Of a stretch of 64,000 nucleotides of DNA, positions 38,784 through 47,669 are shown one piece after another. The number at the start of each line of letters is the position of its first letter. The stretch's first letter is position 1. This DNA is from JAEZHK01 sp040768845 (GTDB lineage: Bacteria; Bacillota; Clostridia; Christensenellales; Aristaeellaceae). The stretch is taken from positions 124,001-188,000 of the forward strand of contig JAXGME010000004.1 of the NCBI GenBank assembly GCA_040768845.1, written 5' to 3'. The position numbers and the translations under genes are program-made. The notes beneath the pieces were generated by a model. The model did not search any database, was not told the DNA's origin, and saw nothing but the letters and a program-made list of their open reading frames with translations.

Positions 38784-39851
38784 ATGCGCGTGAACGGGTA
38801 TACGCCGCGCCGGGCGATGTCCGACGCGCTGATTTTTCTTCTGACGATGGTCGGCGCGGCGGCGGCCTGCGCCCCGCTGCGCCTGGTCCGGGACGGCGGC
38901 GTATACATGCCGATGATCTTCCTGGCCGCGGTGCTGGTGGTCGCGCGCTTTACCACGGGCTACGCCTACAGCGTGGCGGCGTCGGTGGCCAGCATCCTGT
39001 GGATCAGCTACAACTTCCGTCAGCCTTTTTTTGAATTTGATTTTCTGTACGGCGATCTTCTGATGTTCGCGTGCATGCTGGCGGTGGCGCTTCTGACCAG
39101 CCGCATGACCCAGCAGATCCGCGAACAGGAGGGCGCCTACGCGGAGGCGGAGCGCGAGCGCGTGCGGGGCAACCTGCTGCGCGCGGTGTCCCACGACCTG
39201 AGGACGCCCCTCACCTCCATTCTGGGAGCCAGCTCCGCCATTTTGGACAGCGGCGACGCCCTCCCGCCGGAGCGGCGGCGCGAGTTGGTACGGGGCATCA
39301 GCGAGGATGCGGAATGGCTGATCCGCATGGTGGAAAACCTGCTGCTCATCACCAAGGTGGAGGGCGCGGCGCAGATCGTCAAGCGGTGTGAAGCCGTGGA
39401 GGAAGTGGTGGCGGAGGCGGTGCAGAAATTCCTCAAGCACTATCCGGACCGCGAGATCGAGGTCAGCGCGCCGGAGGAACTGCTGATGGCGCCGATGGAC
39501 GCGCTGCTCATCGAGCAGGTGCTGTTCAACCTTTTGGAAAACGCGGCGCTGCACGGGAAGGCCGGCCACATCTCGCTGAAGGTTTTAAAATCCGGCCCGG
39601 AAGCGGTGCTGGAGGTGCGGGACGACGGCTGCGGCATCCAGAAGTCGGACGCGCAGCACCTCTTTGACGGCTACATGGGGCGCGTGGAGCGCGCCTCCAG
39701 TGACAACAGCCGGAACATGGGCATTGGCCTGTCCGTGTGCCTTTCGATCATACAGGCCCACGGCGGCGTCATGGAGGCGCGGAACGTGCGCCCGCGCGGC
39801 GCGCTGTTTCGCTTCACCCTTCCGCTAGAGGAGGCCGGCGATGGACAATAA
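38784..39851 (+). CDS. kdpD: KdpD-like sensor histidine kinase lacking the N-terminal KdpD/USP domains
   Basis: 355 residues. Four membrane helices in the first 115 residues form the DUF4118 domain typical of KdpD (VYMPMIFLAAVLVVAR, NFRQPFFEFDF). The HisKA box RAVSHDLRTPLTSILG and an ATPase domain with NLLENAALHG and VRDDGCGI follow. Full KdpD is about 900 residues, with a cytosolic KdpD domain and a universal-stress domain in front; both are absent. A promoter lies immediately upstream, so this is the real gene start, not a fragment. It probably senses K+ or turgor and phosphorylates KdpE. No kdpFABC genes are in the window. Confidence 0.85.
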   Translation: MRVNGYTPRRAMSDALIFLLTMVGAAAACAPLRLVRDGGVYMPMIFLAAVLVVARFTTGYAYSVAASVASILWISYNFRQPFFEFDFLYGDLLMFACMLAVALLTSRMTQQIREQEGAYAEAERERVRGNLLRAVSHDLRTPLTSILGASSAILDSGDALPPERRRELVRGISEDAEWLIRMVENLLLITKVEGAAQIVKRCEAVEEVVAEAVQKFLKHYPDREIEVSAPEELLMAPMDALLIEQVLFNLLENAALHGKAGHISLKVLKSGPEAVLEVRDDGCGIQKSDAQHLFDGYMGRVERASSDNSRNMGIGLSVCLSIIQAHGGVMEARNVRPRGALFRFTLPLEEAGDGQ

Positions 39852-40530
39852 ACCGTGTGTACTGATCGTCGAAGACGAGCACAACATTCTGGGCTTCATG
39901 CGCACGGTGCTGCAGGCCAACGGCTTTCGTGTGATCGAAGCCATGGACGGGGCACAGGCGCTGGCCATGCTGCCCTCCCACCTGCCGGACCTGATGATCC
40001 TGGACCTGGGCCTTCCGGATATGGACGGCATGGCGGTGATCAAGTCCGCGCGCCAGTGGTCGAAGATCCCCATTCTGGTGGTGTCCGCGCGGGATCAGGA
40101 GCTGGATAAGGTGCGGGCGTTGGACCTGGGCGCGGACGACTACGTGACCAAGCCCTTCGGCACATCGGAACTGCTGGCCCGCATCCGCACGGAGCTCCGG
40201 CATGCGCAAGGCGCGTCGGCGCCGGGGGAGGTCTTTCGCTGCGGCGGTCTGACGGTGGATTTTTTCCGGCGGCGCGTGTTTGTGGACGGACGGGAGGCCC
40301 ACCTGACGCAGAACGAGTTTCGCATCGTGACGGCGCTGGCGAAAAACGCGGGCCGAGTGCTGACCTATGACGCGCTGATCGCCGAAGTCTGGGGCCCCAA
40401 CGCGCTGGGGGACAACCAGATCCTGCGCGTCAACATGGCCAACATCCGCAGAAAGCTGGAAAAAAACCCCGCCGTTCCCCGGTACATCGTCACCGAAATC
40501 GGCGTGGGCTACCGGATGAACGAGTGCTGA
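39841..40530 (+). CDS. kdpE: KdpE-like response regulator (OmpR family)
   Basis: 229 residues, with a GAGGAGG site inside the end of the kinase gene and an 11-base overlap. The receiver domain has VEDEHN, the phosphoacceptor Asp in LMILDLGLPDMDG and Lys in YVTKPF. The OmpR-type winged helix is at about 130-228 (LTQNEFRIVTALAKN, RVNMANIRRKLE, EIGVGYRM). These match KdpE closely. The target genes are not visible nearby; the next operon is secDF. Confidence 0.9.
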   Translation: MDNKPCVLIVEDEHNILGFMRTVLQANGFRVIEAMDGAQALAMLPSHLPDLMILDLGLPDMDGMAVIKSARQWSKIPILVVSARDQELDKVRALDLGADDYVTKPFGTSELLARIRTELRHAQGASAPGEVFRCGGLTVDFFRRRVFVDGREAHLTQNEFRIVTALAKNAGRVLTYDALIAEVWGPNALGDNQILRVNMANIRRKLEKNPAVPRYIVTEIGVGYRMNEC

Positions 40531-40531
40531 A

Positions 40532-40554
40532 CGGCGCAAAAGCCGGGAGCGCCG
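40532..40554 (+). terminator. Weak hairpin after kdpE
   Basis: CGGCGC (40532-40537) pairs with GCGCCG (40549-40554), followed by AATCTTGTCATCTTCTTT, T-rich but interrupted. Confidence 0.35.
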
Positions 40555-40593
40555 AATCTTGTCATCTTCTTTATGGCGGATTGGCGTCAAATA

Positions 40594-40602
40594 TGATATA
40601 AT
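40594..40602 (+). promoter_or_regulatory. Extended -10 promoter of secDF
   Basis: TGA directly followed by TATAAT (40597-40602); no good -35 at the right distance. A 16-base perfect palindrome (40651-40666) lies in the leader before secD. Confidence 0.5.
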
Positions 40603-40682
40603 CGTTTTCGTGTGATCGGAAGGGCGGAGGTTCCGAGCATGACGCAAATTGCCCGGCGCGCCGGGCATGTGGAGGTATGGGG

Positions 40683-41963
40683 ATGAAAGTCAACAAGGCT
40701 ACGTTCTTTATCGTGCTGGGCTTGACGCTGGTGGTCGCGTGTGTCGCGCTCTTCGGCGTGCACTTCCAGGTGGACAAGTACAAATTTGACCTGCCCGGCG
40801 TGGGCGACATGCGCTTTGGCATCGACATCCGCGGCGGCGTCGACGCGGTGTACGAGCCGGTCGGGCTGGACCGCGTGCCCACCGCCGACGAGCTGGAGAG
40901 CGCCCGCGCGGTCATCGAAACCCGCCTGGACCAGAAGAACATCCTGGACCGCGATGTGACGGTGGACCGCACCAACGGCGACATCATCGTGCGCTTCCCC
41001 TGGAAGTCGGACGAAACGGACTTCGATCCCCAGAAGGCGATTTCCGAGCTGGGCGAAACCGCCAAGCTGACCTTCCGGGACACCGAGGGCAACGTGGTGG
41101 TGGACGGCTCCCACGTGACCCGCTCCGTGGTGGCGCAGGACTCGGACACCGGCGGCTACGAGGTATCGCTGAACTTTGACGATGAGGGCAAGAAGCTCTT
41201 TGCCGAAGCCACCGCCAAGATGATCGGCAAACCCATTTCCATCTACATGGACGAGACGCTGATCACCGCGCCCACGGTGCAGACGGCCATCCCCAACGGT
41301 GAGGCCCGCATCACCGGCACCGGTACGCTGGCGGAAACCTCCGCGCTGGCGCAGAAGATCGCGGCCGGCGCGCTGCCCTTCTCCATGGAGGCGCGCAACT
41401 ACTCCACCATCAGCCCGACCTTGGGCGCCGGCGCCCTCAACATCATGGTGATGGCGGGCTCGATCGCCTTTGCGATCATCTGCATCCTGCTGATCCTCTA
41501 CTACAAGCTGTCCGGCGTGGTGGCGAGCATCGCGCTTTTGATCCAGGTCAGCGGTCAGCTGTTGGCGCTTTCGATCCCGCAGATCACGCTGACGCTGCCC
41601 GGCATCGCGGGCGTGATCCTGTCCATCGGCATGGGCGTCGACGCCAACATCATCATCGGCGAGCGCATCTCCGAGGAGATCAAGGCCGGGCGGAAGACCC
41701 AGGCCGCCATCTCGGCGGGCTTCAAAAATGCCTTCTCCTCGGTGTTTGACGGCAACATCACCGTCATGATCGTGGCGATCATCCTGATGGTGCTGGGCTC
41801 CGGCGCCATGCTGTCCTTCGCCTATTCGCTGCTCACCGGCGTGCTGCTCAACTTCCTGGCGGGCGTCACCGCGTCCCGCCTGATGATGCGCTCCCTCAGC
41901 CTCTATCCGAAGCTGTCGAAGGAGTCGCTGTATACCTGCCTGACGAGGAGGGTTACGCTGTGA
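40683..41963 (+). CDS. secD: Protein translocase subunit SecD
   Basis: 426 residues; ATG at 40683 chosen because GGAGGT ends six bases upstream (an in-frame ATG at 40677 abuts it). An N-terminal membrane helix is followed by the large outer P1 region (DMRFGIDIRGGVDAVYEP, LNFDDEGKKLFAEAT). Five C-terminal helices follow, with the conserved segment GMGVDANIIIGERISEE. It pairs with SecF to use the proton gradient to pull secreted proteins out of the SecYEG channel. It is shorter than the E. coli protein (615), as is usual in Gram-positive bacteria. Confidence 0.95.
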   Translation: MKVNKATFFIVLGLTLVVACVALFGVHFQVDKYKFDLPGVGDMRFGIDIRGGVDAVYEPVGLDRVPTADELESARAVIETRLDQKNILDRDVTVDRTNGDIIVRFPWKSDETDFDPQKAISELGETAKLTFRDTEGNVVVDGSHVTRSVVAQDSDTGGYEVSLNFDDEGKKLFAEATAKMIGKPISIYMDETLITAPTVQTAIPNGEARITGTGTLAETSALAQKIAAGALPFSMEARNYSTISPTLGAGALNIMVMAGSIAFAIICILLILYYKLSGVVASIALLIQVSGQLLALSIPQITLTLPGIAGVILSIGMGVDANIIIGERISEEIKAGRKTQAAISAGFKNAFSSVFDGNITVMIVAIILMVLGSGAMLSFAYSLLTGVLLNFLAGVTASRLMMRSLSLYPKLSKESLYTCLTRRVTL

Positions 41964-42922
41964 AAAAGTACTTCACCTTCTACGCCCATCGCAAGATCTT
42001 CTTCATGATCTCCATCGCGATCATGGTCATCGGCCTCATCGGCGTCATGGTCCGCGGCGTGCAGCTGGACATCCAGTTCACCGGCGGCGCGATTTTGAAG
42101 TACAGCTATCAGGGGGAGCTTAACGCCGAGGAGGTGGCCGACGAGGCTTCCCGGCTTCTGGGCCGCCTGACCACCGCCCAGATCACCAACGACCTCAATA
42201 CCGGCGAAAACCGCGTGGTGCTGAACCTGGCGGGCGAGTACGGCATGTCCTCCGAGGAGCAGGCGGACTTCCTGGCCAAGCTCAACGAAAAGTTCCCGAC
42301 GGCCCAGTTCGTATCCGCCGAATCCTCGCTGGTGCAGCCCTTCTTCGGACACCGGTTCCTTGAGCGCAGCATCTTTGCGGTACTGCTGGCACTGGCGCTG
42401 ATTCTGGTGTACGAGTGGATCACCTTCCGCAAGATCGGCGGCCTTCTGGCGGGCCTGGCCGCGCTGGTGGCGCTGTTCCACGATTTGCTGGTGGTGTTCT
42501 TCACCTGCGTCATCGCGGGCATCCCGATCGGCGATTCCTTCGTCGCGGTGGCGCTGTCGATCATCGGCTACTCCATCAACGACACGATCGTCGTCTTTGA
42601 CCGGATCCGCGAGAACCGCAGGATTCACCCCAAGGAGTCGCTGGAGACCATCGCGGACCTGTCCGTGAGCCAGTCGATGACCCGGTCGATCAATACCAAC
42701 ATCGCGGTCACCATTTCGGTGGCGCTGATCTACTTCCTTGCAATGCGCTCCAGCCTGGATTCCGTCGTCAGCTTCGCGCTGCCGATGACCATCGGCTCCA
42801 TCAGCGGCTGCTACTCGACGCTGTGCCTGTGCGGCCCGCTGTGGGTGATGTGGCAGAAGCGCCGCGAAAAGAAGGGCCCCGAGCCCGCGAAGGACGCCGG
42901 CACCGCCAACGCCAAGGCGTAG
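41960..42922 (+). CDS. secF: Protein translocase subunit SecF
   Basis: 320 residues from a GTG that overlaps the secD stop (GTGA). It has six membrane helices, the early motif DIQFTGGAILKY, and SIIGYSINDTIVVFDRIREN near the C-terminal half, the SecF signature. Overlap with secD indicates coupled translation of the two subunits in equal amounts. Confidence 0.95.
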   Translation: MKKYFTFYAHRKIFFMISIAIMVIGLIGVMVRGVQLDIQFTGGAILKYSYQGELNAEEVADEASRLLGRLTTAQITNDLNTGENRVVLNLAGEYGMSSEEQADFLAKLNEKFPTAQFVSAESSLVQPFFGHRFLERSIFAVLLALALILVYEWITFRKIGGLLAGLAALVALFHDLLVVFFTCVIAGIPIGDSFVAVALSIIGYSINDTIVVFDRIRENRRIHPKESLETIADLSVSQSMTRSINTNIAVTISVALIYFLAMRSSLDSVVSFALPMTIGSISGCYSTLCLCGPLWVMWQKRREKKGPEPAKDAGTANAKA

Positions 42923-42941
42923 GGGAGGCCCGCGCATATGA

Positions 42942-42973
42942 GTTTGAAGCCCGCCAAATGGCGGGCTTCAAAC
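42942..42973 (+). terminator. Perfect palindromic hairpin between convergent genes
   Basis: A 15-bp perfect stem (42942-42956 with 42959-42973) around two bases. It lies between secF and the convergent secreted-protein gene and may end both transcripts, though neither side has a T run. Confidence 0.55.
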
Positions 42974-43002
42974 ATTGGAAAAACCCCGGATACGCCCGCG
43001 CG

Positions 43003-43479
43003 TCAGGTGATCTTGATCGCGGAAATCTTCCCGCCGGAGGCCTTGACCTGGAGCTTGCGGCTTCCCGATTTGTAGGTGTAGACCCGTCCGCTCTTTTTGA
43101 ACTTCTTGCCGTACATTCCGGTCATCTTCGAGTAGCCGTGTCCCACCTTGAGTCCGCCGGCGGTGGGGACGGATTTGCCCACGATCAGGATGGATACGAT
43201 TTTTTCCTTGCGCAGCTTGGAGCTGTACAGCGTCGTCACCCGAACGCCCTTCTTTTTGAAGGTATAGGTATATGAAGCGAGGGTGCCGTTCGTTTCGTTG
43301 AGTTTTCTGGAATAGGTGCCCAGCTTTGACTTCCACTTGGTGGAGGTCTGACCCACGCGGTAATTGACGCCTCCGATCTTCATGCCCGCCCGGGCCGCCG
43401 AAAAGGACGCCGCCCCGGCCGGAAGGCTCATGGCCAGGCACGCTGAGATCAAAAGCCATACCATCATCTTGCGTTTCAT
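43003..43479 (-). CDS. Small secreted protein of unknown function
   Basis: 158 residues with GGGAGGG before the ATG. A clear signal peptide ends near PAGAAS. The mature 135 residues are Lys/Gly/Ser/Tyr-rich and strongly basic, with alternating beta-type patterns (YTYTFKKKGVRVTTLY, GRVYTYKSGSRKLQVKAS). No cysteines or known catalytic motifs occur after the signal. I do not recognise a family. A near-perfect promoter precedes it, so it is probably well expressed. It forms a single-gene unit. Confidence 0.7.
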   Translation of the reverse strand: MKRKMMVWLLISACLAMSLPAGAASFSAARAGMKIGGVNYRVGQTSTKWKSKLGTYSRKLNETNGTLASYTYTFKKKGVRVTTLYSSKLRKEKIVSILIVGKSVPTAGGLKVGHGYSKMTGMYGKKFKKSGRVYTYKSGSRKLQVKASGGKISAIKIT

Positions 43480-43506
43480 ATCGATCCCTCCCTCATCTGT
43501 CCCTTC

Positions 43507-43535
43507 ATGATATCCGGGTTCTTCCAGATTGTCAA
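43507..43535 (-). promoter_or_regulatory. Consensus promoter of the small secreted protein gene
   Basis: On the minus strand TTGACA (43535-43530), 17-bp spacer, TATCAT (43512-43507). Confidence 0.75.
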
Positions 43536-43700
43536 GCCCATTGCGCGCACGCCGCCTTGATGGAAAATCAACGAACGATCCATAAAAAGGAAAAATATCA
43601 CCAAATTATGAAAATATTATACTGGAATATGGGCTAAAATATGATAATATATAAAAGAGGCGGGCTCCGCGTGCCCGCCAAAAGCAAGGAGGGTGAGCCT

Positions 43701-44618
43701 ATGAAGAAAATCCTGTCCCTGGCGCTGGTTCTCCTGTTGGCTGCGATCCCCGCGTTGGCCGCGTCCAACGAAATCGCGTTCCTGCCTCCTGCGATGACGA
43801 GTCCCTTCTACGCAAGCTGCATTGAGGGCGCGAAGCCCGTCGCGGAAGCCGCGGGCTATACGCTGACGGTCATGGCGCCCGAGGTGGAGAGCGACTATGC
43901 GGGCCAGATGCAGTTGATCGAAGACATGATTACCAAGGGCGTTGCCGGCATCGCGGTGTGCGGCATCAACATCGACGCGCTGGTGGCCGGCGTCAAGAAG
44001 GCCAACGCCGCCGGCATTCCGGTGGTCATGTTCAACACCATCACCGAGCTGGAAGGCTGCGACGTGTTCGCCTATTCCGGATACAATCAGTACAACGGCG
44101 GCGGCAAGATCGCGGACTGGGTGAACGAAAAAACCGGCGGCACCGCCAATGTGGCCATCATCGAGGGCCTGCCGTCCGATTACACCACCCAGCGCATGGG
44201 CGGCTTTGTGGATAAGTGCGCCGAAGCCTATCCGGGCGTCAAGGTCGTGGCCAGCCAGGCGGGCGACTGGGAGCGCGAGAAGGGCATGAACGCGGCCACC
44301 AACATGCTGCAGGCGCATCCGGAGATCAACGTGTTCTACGGCCTGTCCGACGAGATGGCGCTGGGCGCCGCCCAGGCCTGCAAGCAGGCCGGCCGCACCG
44401 ACATCCTCTGCGTCGGGCTGGACGGCAACCCCAACGCCAAGGAGGCCGTCAAGGCCGGCGACCTGACCGCCACGCTGGACGTGGGCCCCGTGGACATCGG
44501 AAAGAACGCCATCGAGGCGCTCATCAAGGCCATTGACGGCGAAACCCTCGAGAACAAGATCATCGAGGCCGAGACCACCGTCGTTGACAGCACGAACGTC
44601 GACCAGTTCCTCAAGTAA
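43701..44618 (+). CDS. Sugar ABC transporter substrate-binding protein (ribose type)
   Basis: 305 residues from MKKILSL, with AAGGAGGG upstream. A signal peptide ends near PALAA and no lipobox Cys is present. The mature part (EIAFLPPAMTSPFYASCIEG, GVAGIAVCGINIDALV, GLSDEMALGAAQACKQAGR) is of the RbsB-like binding-protein class. It differs from the two YtfQ-like proteins, so it has another ligand, perhaps ribose, a polyol or inositol. The region upstream (43600-43660) is AT-rich with TAATAT-like -10 elements. Confidence 0.88.
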   Translation: MKKILSLALVLLLAAIPALAASNEIAFLPPAMTSPFYASCIEGAKPVAEAAGYTLTVMAPEVESDYAGQMQLIEDMITKGVAGIAVCGINIDALVAGVKKANAAGIPVVMFNTITELEGCDVFAYSGYNQYNGGGKIADWVNEKTGGTANVAIIEGLPSDYTTQRMGGFVDKCAEAYPGVKVVASQAGDWEREKGMNAATNMLQAHPEINVFYGLSDEMALGAAQACKQAGRTDILCVGLDGNPNAKEAVKAGDLTATLDVGPVDIGKNAIEALIKAIDGETLENKIIEAETTVVDSTNVDQFLK

Positions 44619-44661
44619 ACCGGGCTTGCCTCCGGGCGAACCCCCTTTAGGGAGTGACGTT

Positions 44662-46170
44662 ATGGCCGCCTATCTTGAGATGCGAAGGATTGTCAAGCGC
44701 TTTCCGGGCGTGCTCGCGCTGAACAATGTGGACCTGTCCGTCGAACAGGGGGAGATCCACGCGCTGCTGGGGGAAAACGGCGCGGGCAAGTCCACGCTGA
44801 TGAAGATTCTCGCGGGTGCCTACCAGAAGGACGAGGGCGCCATCTTGATTGGCGGCCAGAACGTCGAGATCCGCTCGCCCAGCCATGCCCGGGAAAAGGG
44901 CATTTCCATCATCTATCAGGAGCTGAACCTGATTCCCCAGCTCACCGTGGCGGAGAACATCTTTCTGGGCCGCCTCATGACCGGCGCGGGCGGGAAGGTG
45001 GATTGGGGCGCCATGCTCCGGGAGGCCCAGCGGATGCTGGACAGGCTGGAGGTGGCCATCGACGCCCGGGCCTGCGTCCGGGACCTGGGCATCGCCCAGA
45101 TGCAGATGGTCGAGGTGGCCAAGGCGCTATCGCTCCAGTCAAAGATCCTCATCATGGACGAGCCCACCGCGCCGCTGACCGGCAGGGAGACGGAGATGCT
45201 CTTTGCGGTCATGCGCCGGCTCAGGGCGGAGGGCGTCGCCATCATCTACATATCCCACCACCTGGAGGAAGTGCTGGAGGTCGCCGACCGGGCCACCATC
45301 CTCCGGGACGGTGCCAACGTGACGGTGGTCGATGTGGCCGATACCACCCTGGACGAGCTGATCCGCCACATGGTGGGCCGGGAATTGAAGGAGAAGTTTC
45401 CCAAGATCCGGGTGCCGCTGGGCGGCGAAGTGCTGCGCGTCGAACACCTGACTGCCGGAAAGCGCGTGCAGGACGTCAGCTTTTCGGTGCGCGCGGGGGA
45501 GATTCTGGGCATCGCGGGGCTGGTGGGCGCCGGGCGCACGGAGACGGCCCGCGCCGTCTTTGGCATGGACCCGGTCCGCTCGGGGCAGGTGTACGTGGCG
45601 GGGAAGCCCGTGCCCATCCGCCGCCCGCTGGACGCCATCCGCGCCGGGCTGGGCTTTGCCACCGAGGACCGCAAGAGCGAGGGGCTGGTGCTGGCCATGA
45701 GCGTGGGGGAGAACATCACGCTGGCGTCCCTCGACCAGTTTGGCGGCCCGTGGCACATGAACCTCGGCCAGGAAAAGCGGTCGGTGGCGGAGTTCATCGA
45801 AAAGCTGAACATCAAAACGCCGTCGGTCCTGCAGAAGGCGCGCAACCTCTCCGGCGGCAACCAGCAGAAGGTGGTGCTGGCCAAGTGGCTGATGAGCCGC
45901 TCCCGCGCGTTCCTCTTTGACGAACCGACCCGCGGCATCGACGTGGGCGCGAAGATCGAGGTCTACAACATCATCAACGAGCTGATCCGCCAGGGGGCGG
46001 CGGTGGTGCTGATCTCCTCGGAAATGCCGGAGATCCTGGGCATGAGCGACCGCATCTGCGTGATGCATCAGGGGCGCATCACCGCCACGCTGGACCGCGC
46101 GGAGGTGGACGTGACCCAGGAAATGCTCTTGTACTACGCCACCGGCGGCGACGAGAAGCACTCCGCATAG
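44662..46170 (+). CDS. Sugar ABC transporter ATP-binding protein (RbsA/MglA type)
   Basis: 502 residues; ATG at 44662 with AGGGAG upstream. Two ATPase domains are fused. The first has Walker A GENGAGKST (37-45), signature DLGIAQMQMVEVAKAL and Walker B ILIMDEPTAPL. The second has LSGGNQQKVVLAKW and FLFDEPTRGIDVGAK. It lies between the binding protein and the permease in a standard ribose-type cassette. Confidence 0.92.
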   Translation: MAAYLEMRRIVKRFPGVLALNNVDLSVEQGEIHALLGENGAGKSTLMKILAGAYQKDEGAILIGGQNVEIRSPSHAREKGISIIYQELNLIPQLTVAENIFLGRLMTGAGGKVDWGAMLREAQRMLDRLEVAIDARACVRDLGIAQMQMVEVAKALSLQSKILIMDEPTAPLTGRETEMLFAVMRRLRAEGVAIIYISHHLEEVLEVADRATILRDGANVTVVDVADTTLDELIRHMVGRELKEKFPKIRVPLGGEVLRVEHLTAGKRVQDVSFSVRAGEILGIAGLVGAGRTETARAVFGMDPVRSGQVYVAGKPVPIRRPLDAIRAGLGFATEDRKSEGLVLAMSVGENITLASLDQFGGPWHMNLGQEKRSVAEFIEKLNIKTPSVLQKARNLSGGNQQKVVLAKWLMSRSRAFLFDEPTRGIDVGAKIEVYNIINELIRQGAAVVLISSEMPEILGMSDRICVMHQGRITATLDRAEVDVTQEMLLYYATGGDEKHSA

Positions 46171-46176
46171 CGCGAA

Positions 46177-46194
46177 GCGGGGCCGCGGCCCCGC
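46177..46194 (+). other. GC palindrome between ATPase and permease genes
   Basis: An 18-base perfect palindrome seven bases after the ATPase stop codon. It probably folds as an intercistronic hairpin tuning permease levels. Confidence 0.4.
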
Positions 46195-46221
46195 CCAAGA
46201 GAAGAAAAGGGGTATTGGACC

Positions 46222-47178
<957 letters not shown>

Positions 47179-47254
47179 CGAAATGGCCTGGAGCCAGATG
47201 CCGCGCCTGCGGATGTTACCCAAAATCAAATGTAAACCAGCAAAACAAGCATTC

Positions 47255-47289
47255 CTTTCCGGCCGTGGGTTACATGGCCGGAAAGAATT
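47255..47289 (+). terminator. Probable terminator of the ribose-type importer operon
   Basis: A perfect ten-pair stem (47255-47264 with 47276-47285) with an 11-base loop, followed by AATTT. It lies just before the promoter of the riboswitch transcript. Confidence 0.5.
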
Positions 47290-47303
47290 TAATGTGGAAT
47301 ATA

Positions 47304-47332
47304 TTGACAGACACGTATCCATCATGTATAAT
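47304..47332 (+). promoter_or_regulatory. Perfect-consensus promoter of the riboswitch-controlled cluster
   Basis: TTGACA (47304-47309), 17-bp spacer, TATAAT (47327-47332): both boxes and the spacing are exact consensus. Start of transcription would be near 47339, about 22 bases before the first aptamer. Such a strong promoter suggests that control is exerted mainly by the riboswitches. Confidence 0.9.
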
Positions 47333-47360
47333 CACAGCCGAGAAAGGAACTTATCTCATA

Positions 47361-47457
47361 AGGTGCTCAGAGCAAACCGGGCGAAAGCCCGGGACGCAAA
47401 GCTAAAGGGCCTAAACCATCCGGGAGTCCGGAGGGCAACGGCAGCCAGTTCCCATCT
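47361..47457 (+). promoter_or_regulatory. c-di-GMP-I (GEMM-I) riboswitch, first of a tandem pair
   Basis: The aptamer core is clear: AGAGCAAACC, a CG-rich stem capped by GAAA (47383-47386), GGACGCAAAG, GGCCTAAACC, a variable hairpin (TCCGG ... CCGGA), and GGCAGCCAG. The closing stem is AGGTG (47361-47365) with CATCT (47453-47457). These are the family's conserved blocks: the GAAA tetraloop docks on the opposite helix, and the flanking A and G residues form the c-di-GMP pocket. It should sense bis-(3'-5')-cyclic di-GMP in the nascent leader of the matrix gene transcript. Confidence 0.93.
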
Positions 47458-47460
47458 ATA

Positions 47461-47548
47461 AGATGCTCATGGCAAACCATGCGAAAGCGTGGGGCGCAAA
47501 ACTACAGGGTCTAAACGCCGCGAGGCGCATGACAGCCAGCTACCATCT
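47461..47548 (+). promoter_or_regulatory. c-di-GMP-I (GEMM-I) riboswitch, second of a tandem pair
   Basis: It begins three bases after the first aptamer and repeats the same blocks: ATGGCAAACC, GAAA loop (47483-47486), GGGCGCAAAA, GGTCTAAACG, a short CGCC-GCGA-GGCG hairpin, and GACAGCCAG. The closing stem is AGATG (47461-47465) with CATCT (47544-47548). The GAAA loops of the two copies are exactly 100 bases apart. The copies differ in their stems by compensatory changes, so both are under selection to fold. Confidence 0.92.
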
Positions 47549-47551
47549 GAT

Positions 47552-47605
47552 CGGGCCGCTTCTTCTTCGGCGGCCCGGCCTCCTCGGATAGGCGGAATAC
47601 CGGGC
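47552..47605 (+). promoter_or_regulatory. Candidate expression platform with alternative hairpins
   Basis: CGGGCCGC (47552-47559) can pair with GCGGCCCG (47570-47577). Alternatively GCCCGG (47573-47578) can pair with CCGGGC (47600-47605). The two share bases and exclude each other. There is no T run, so Rho-dependent or anti-sequestration control is as likely as simple termination. The leader then runs to an AGGAGGG site at 47654. Confidence 0.4.
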
Positions 47606-47669
47606 AAGCCGATCGATTGGCGGGCCTGTATGAGCTAAGTCCATGAATTTTATAGGAGGGTATATCATT

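Noticed and set aside
38683..42922. kdpFABC pump genes around the kdpDE pair
   Set aside because: The flanking genes are clearly a sugar permease and secDF.
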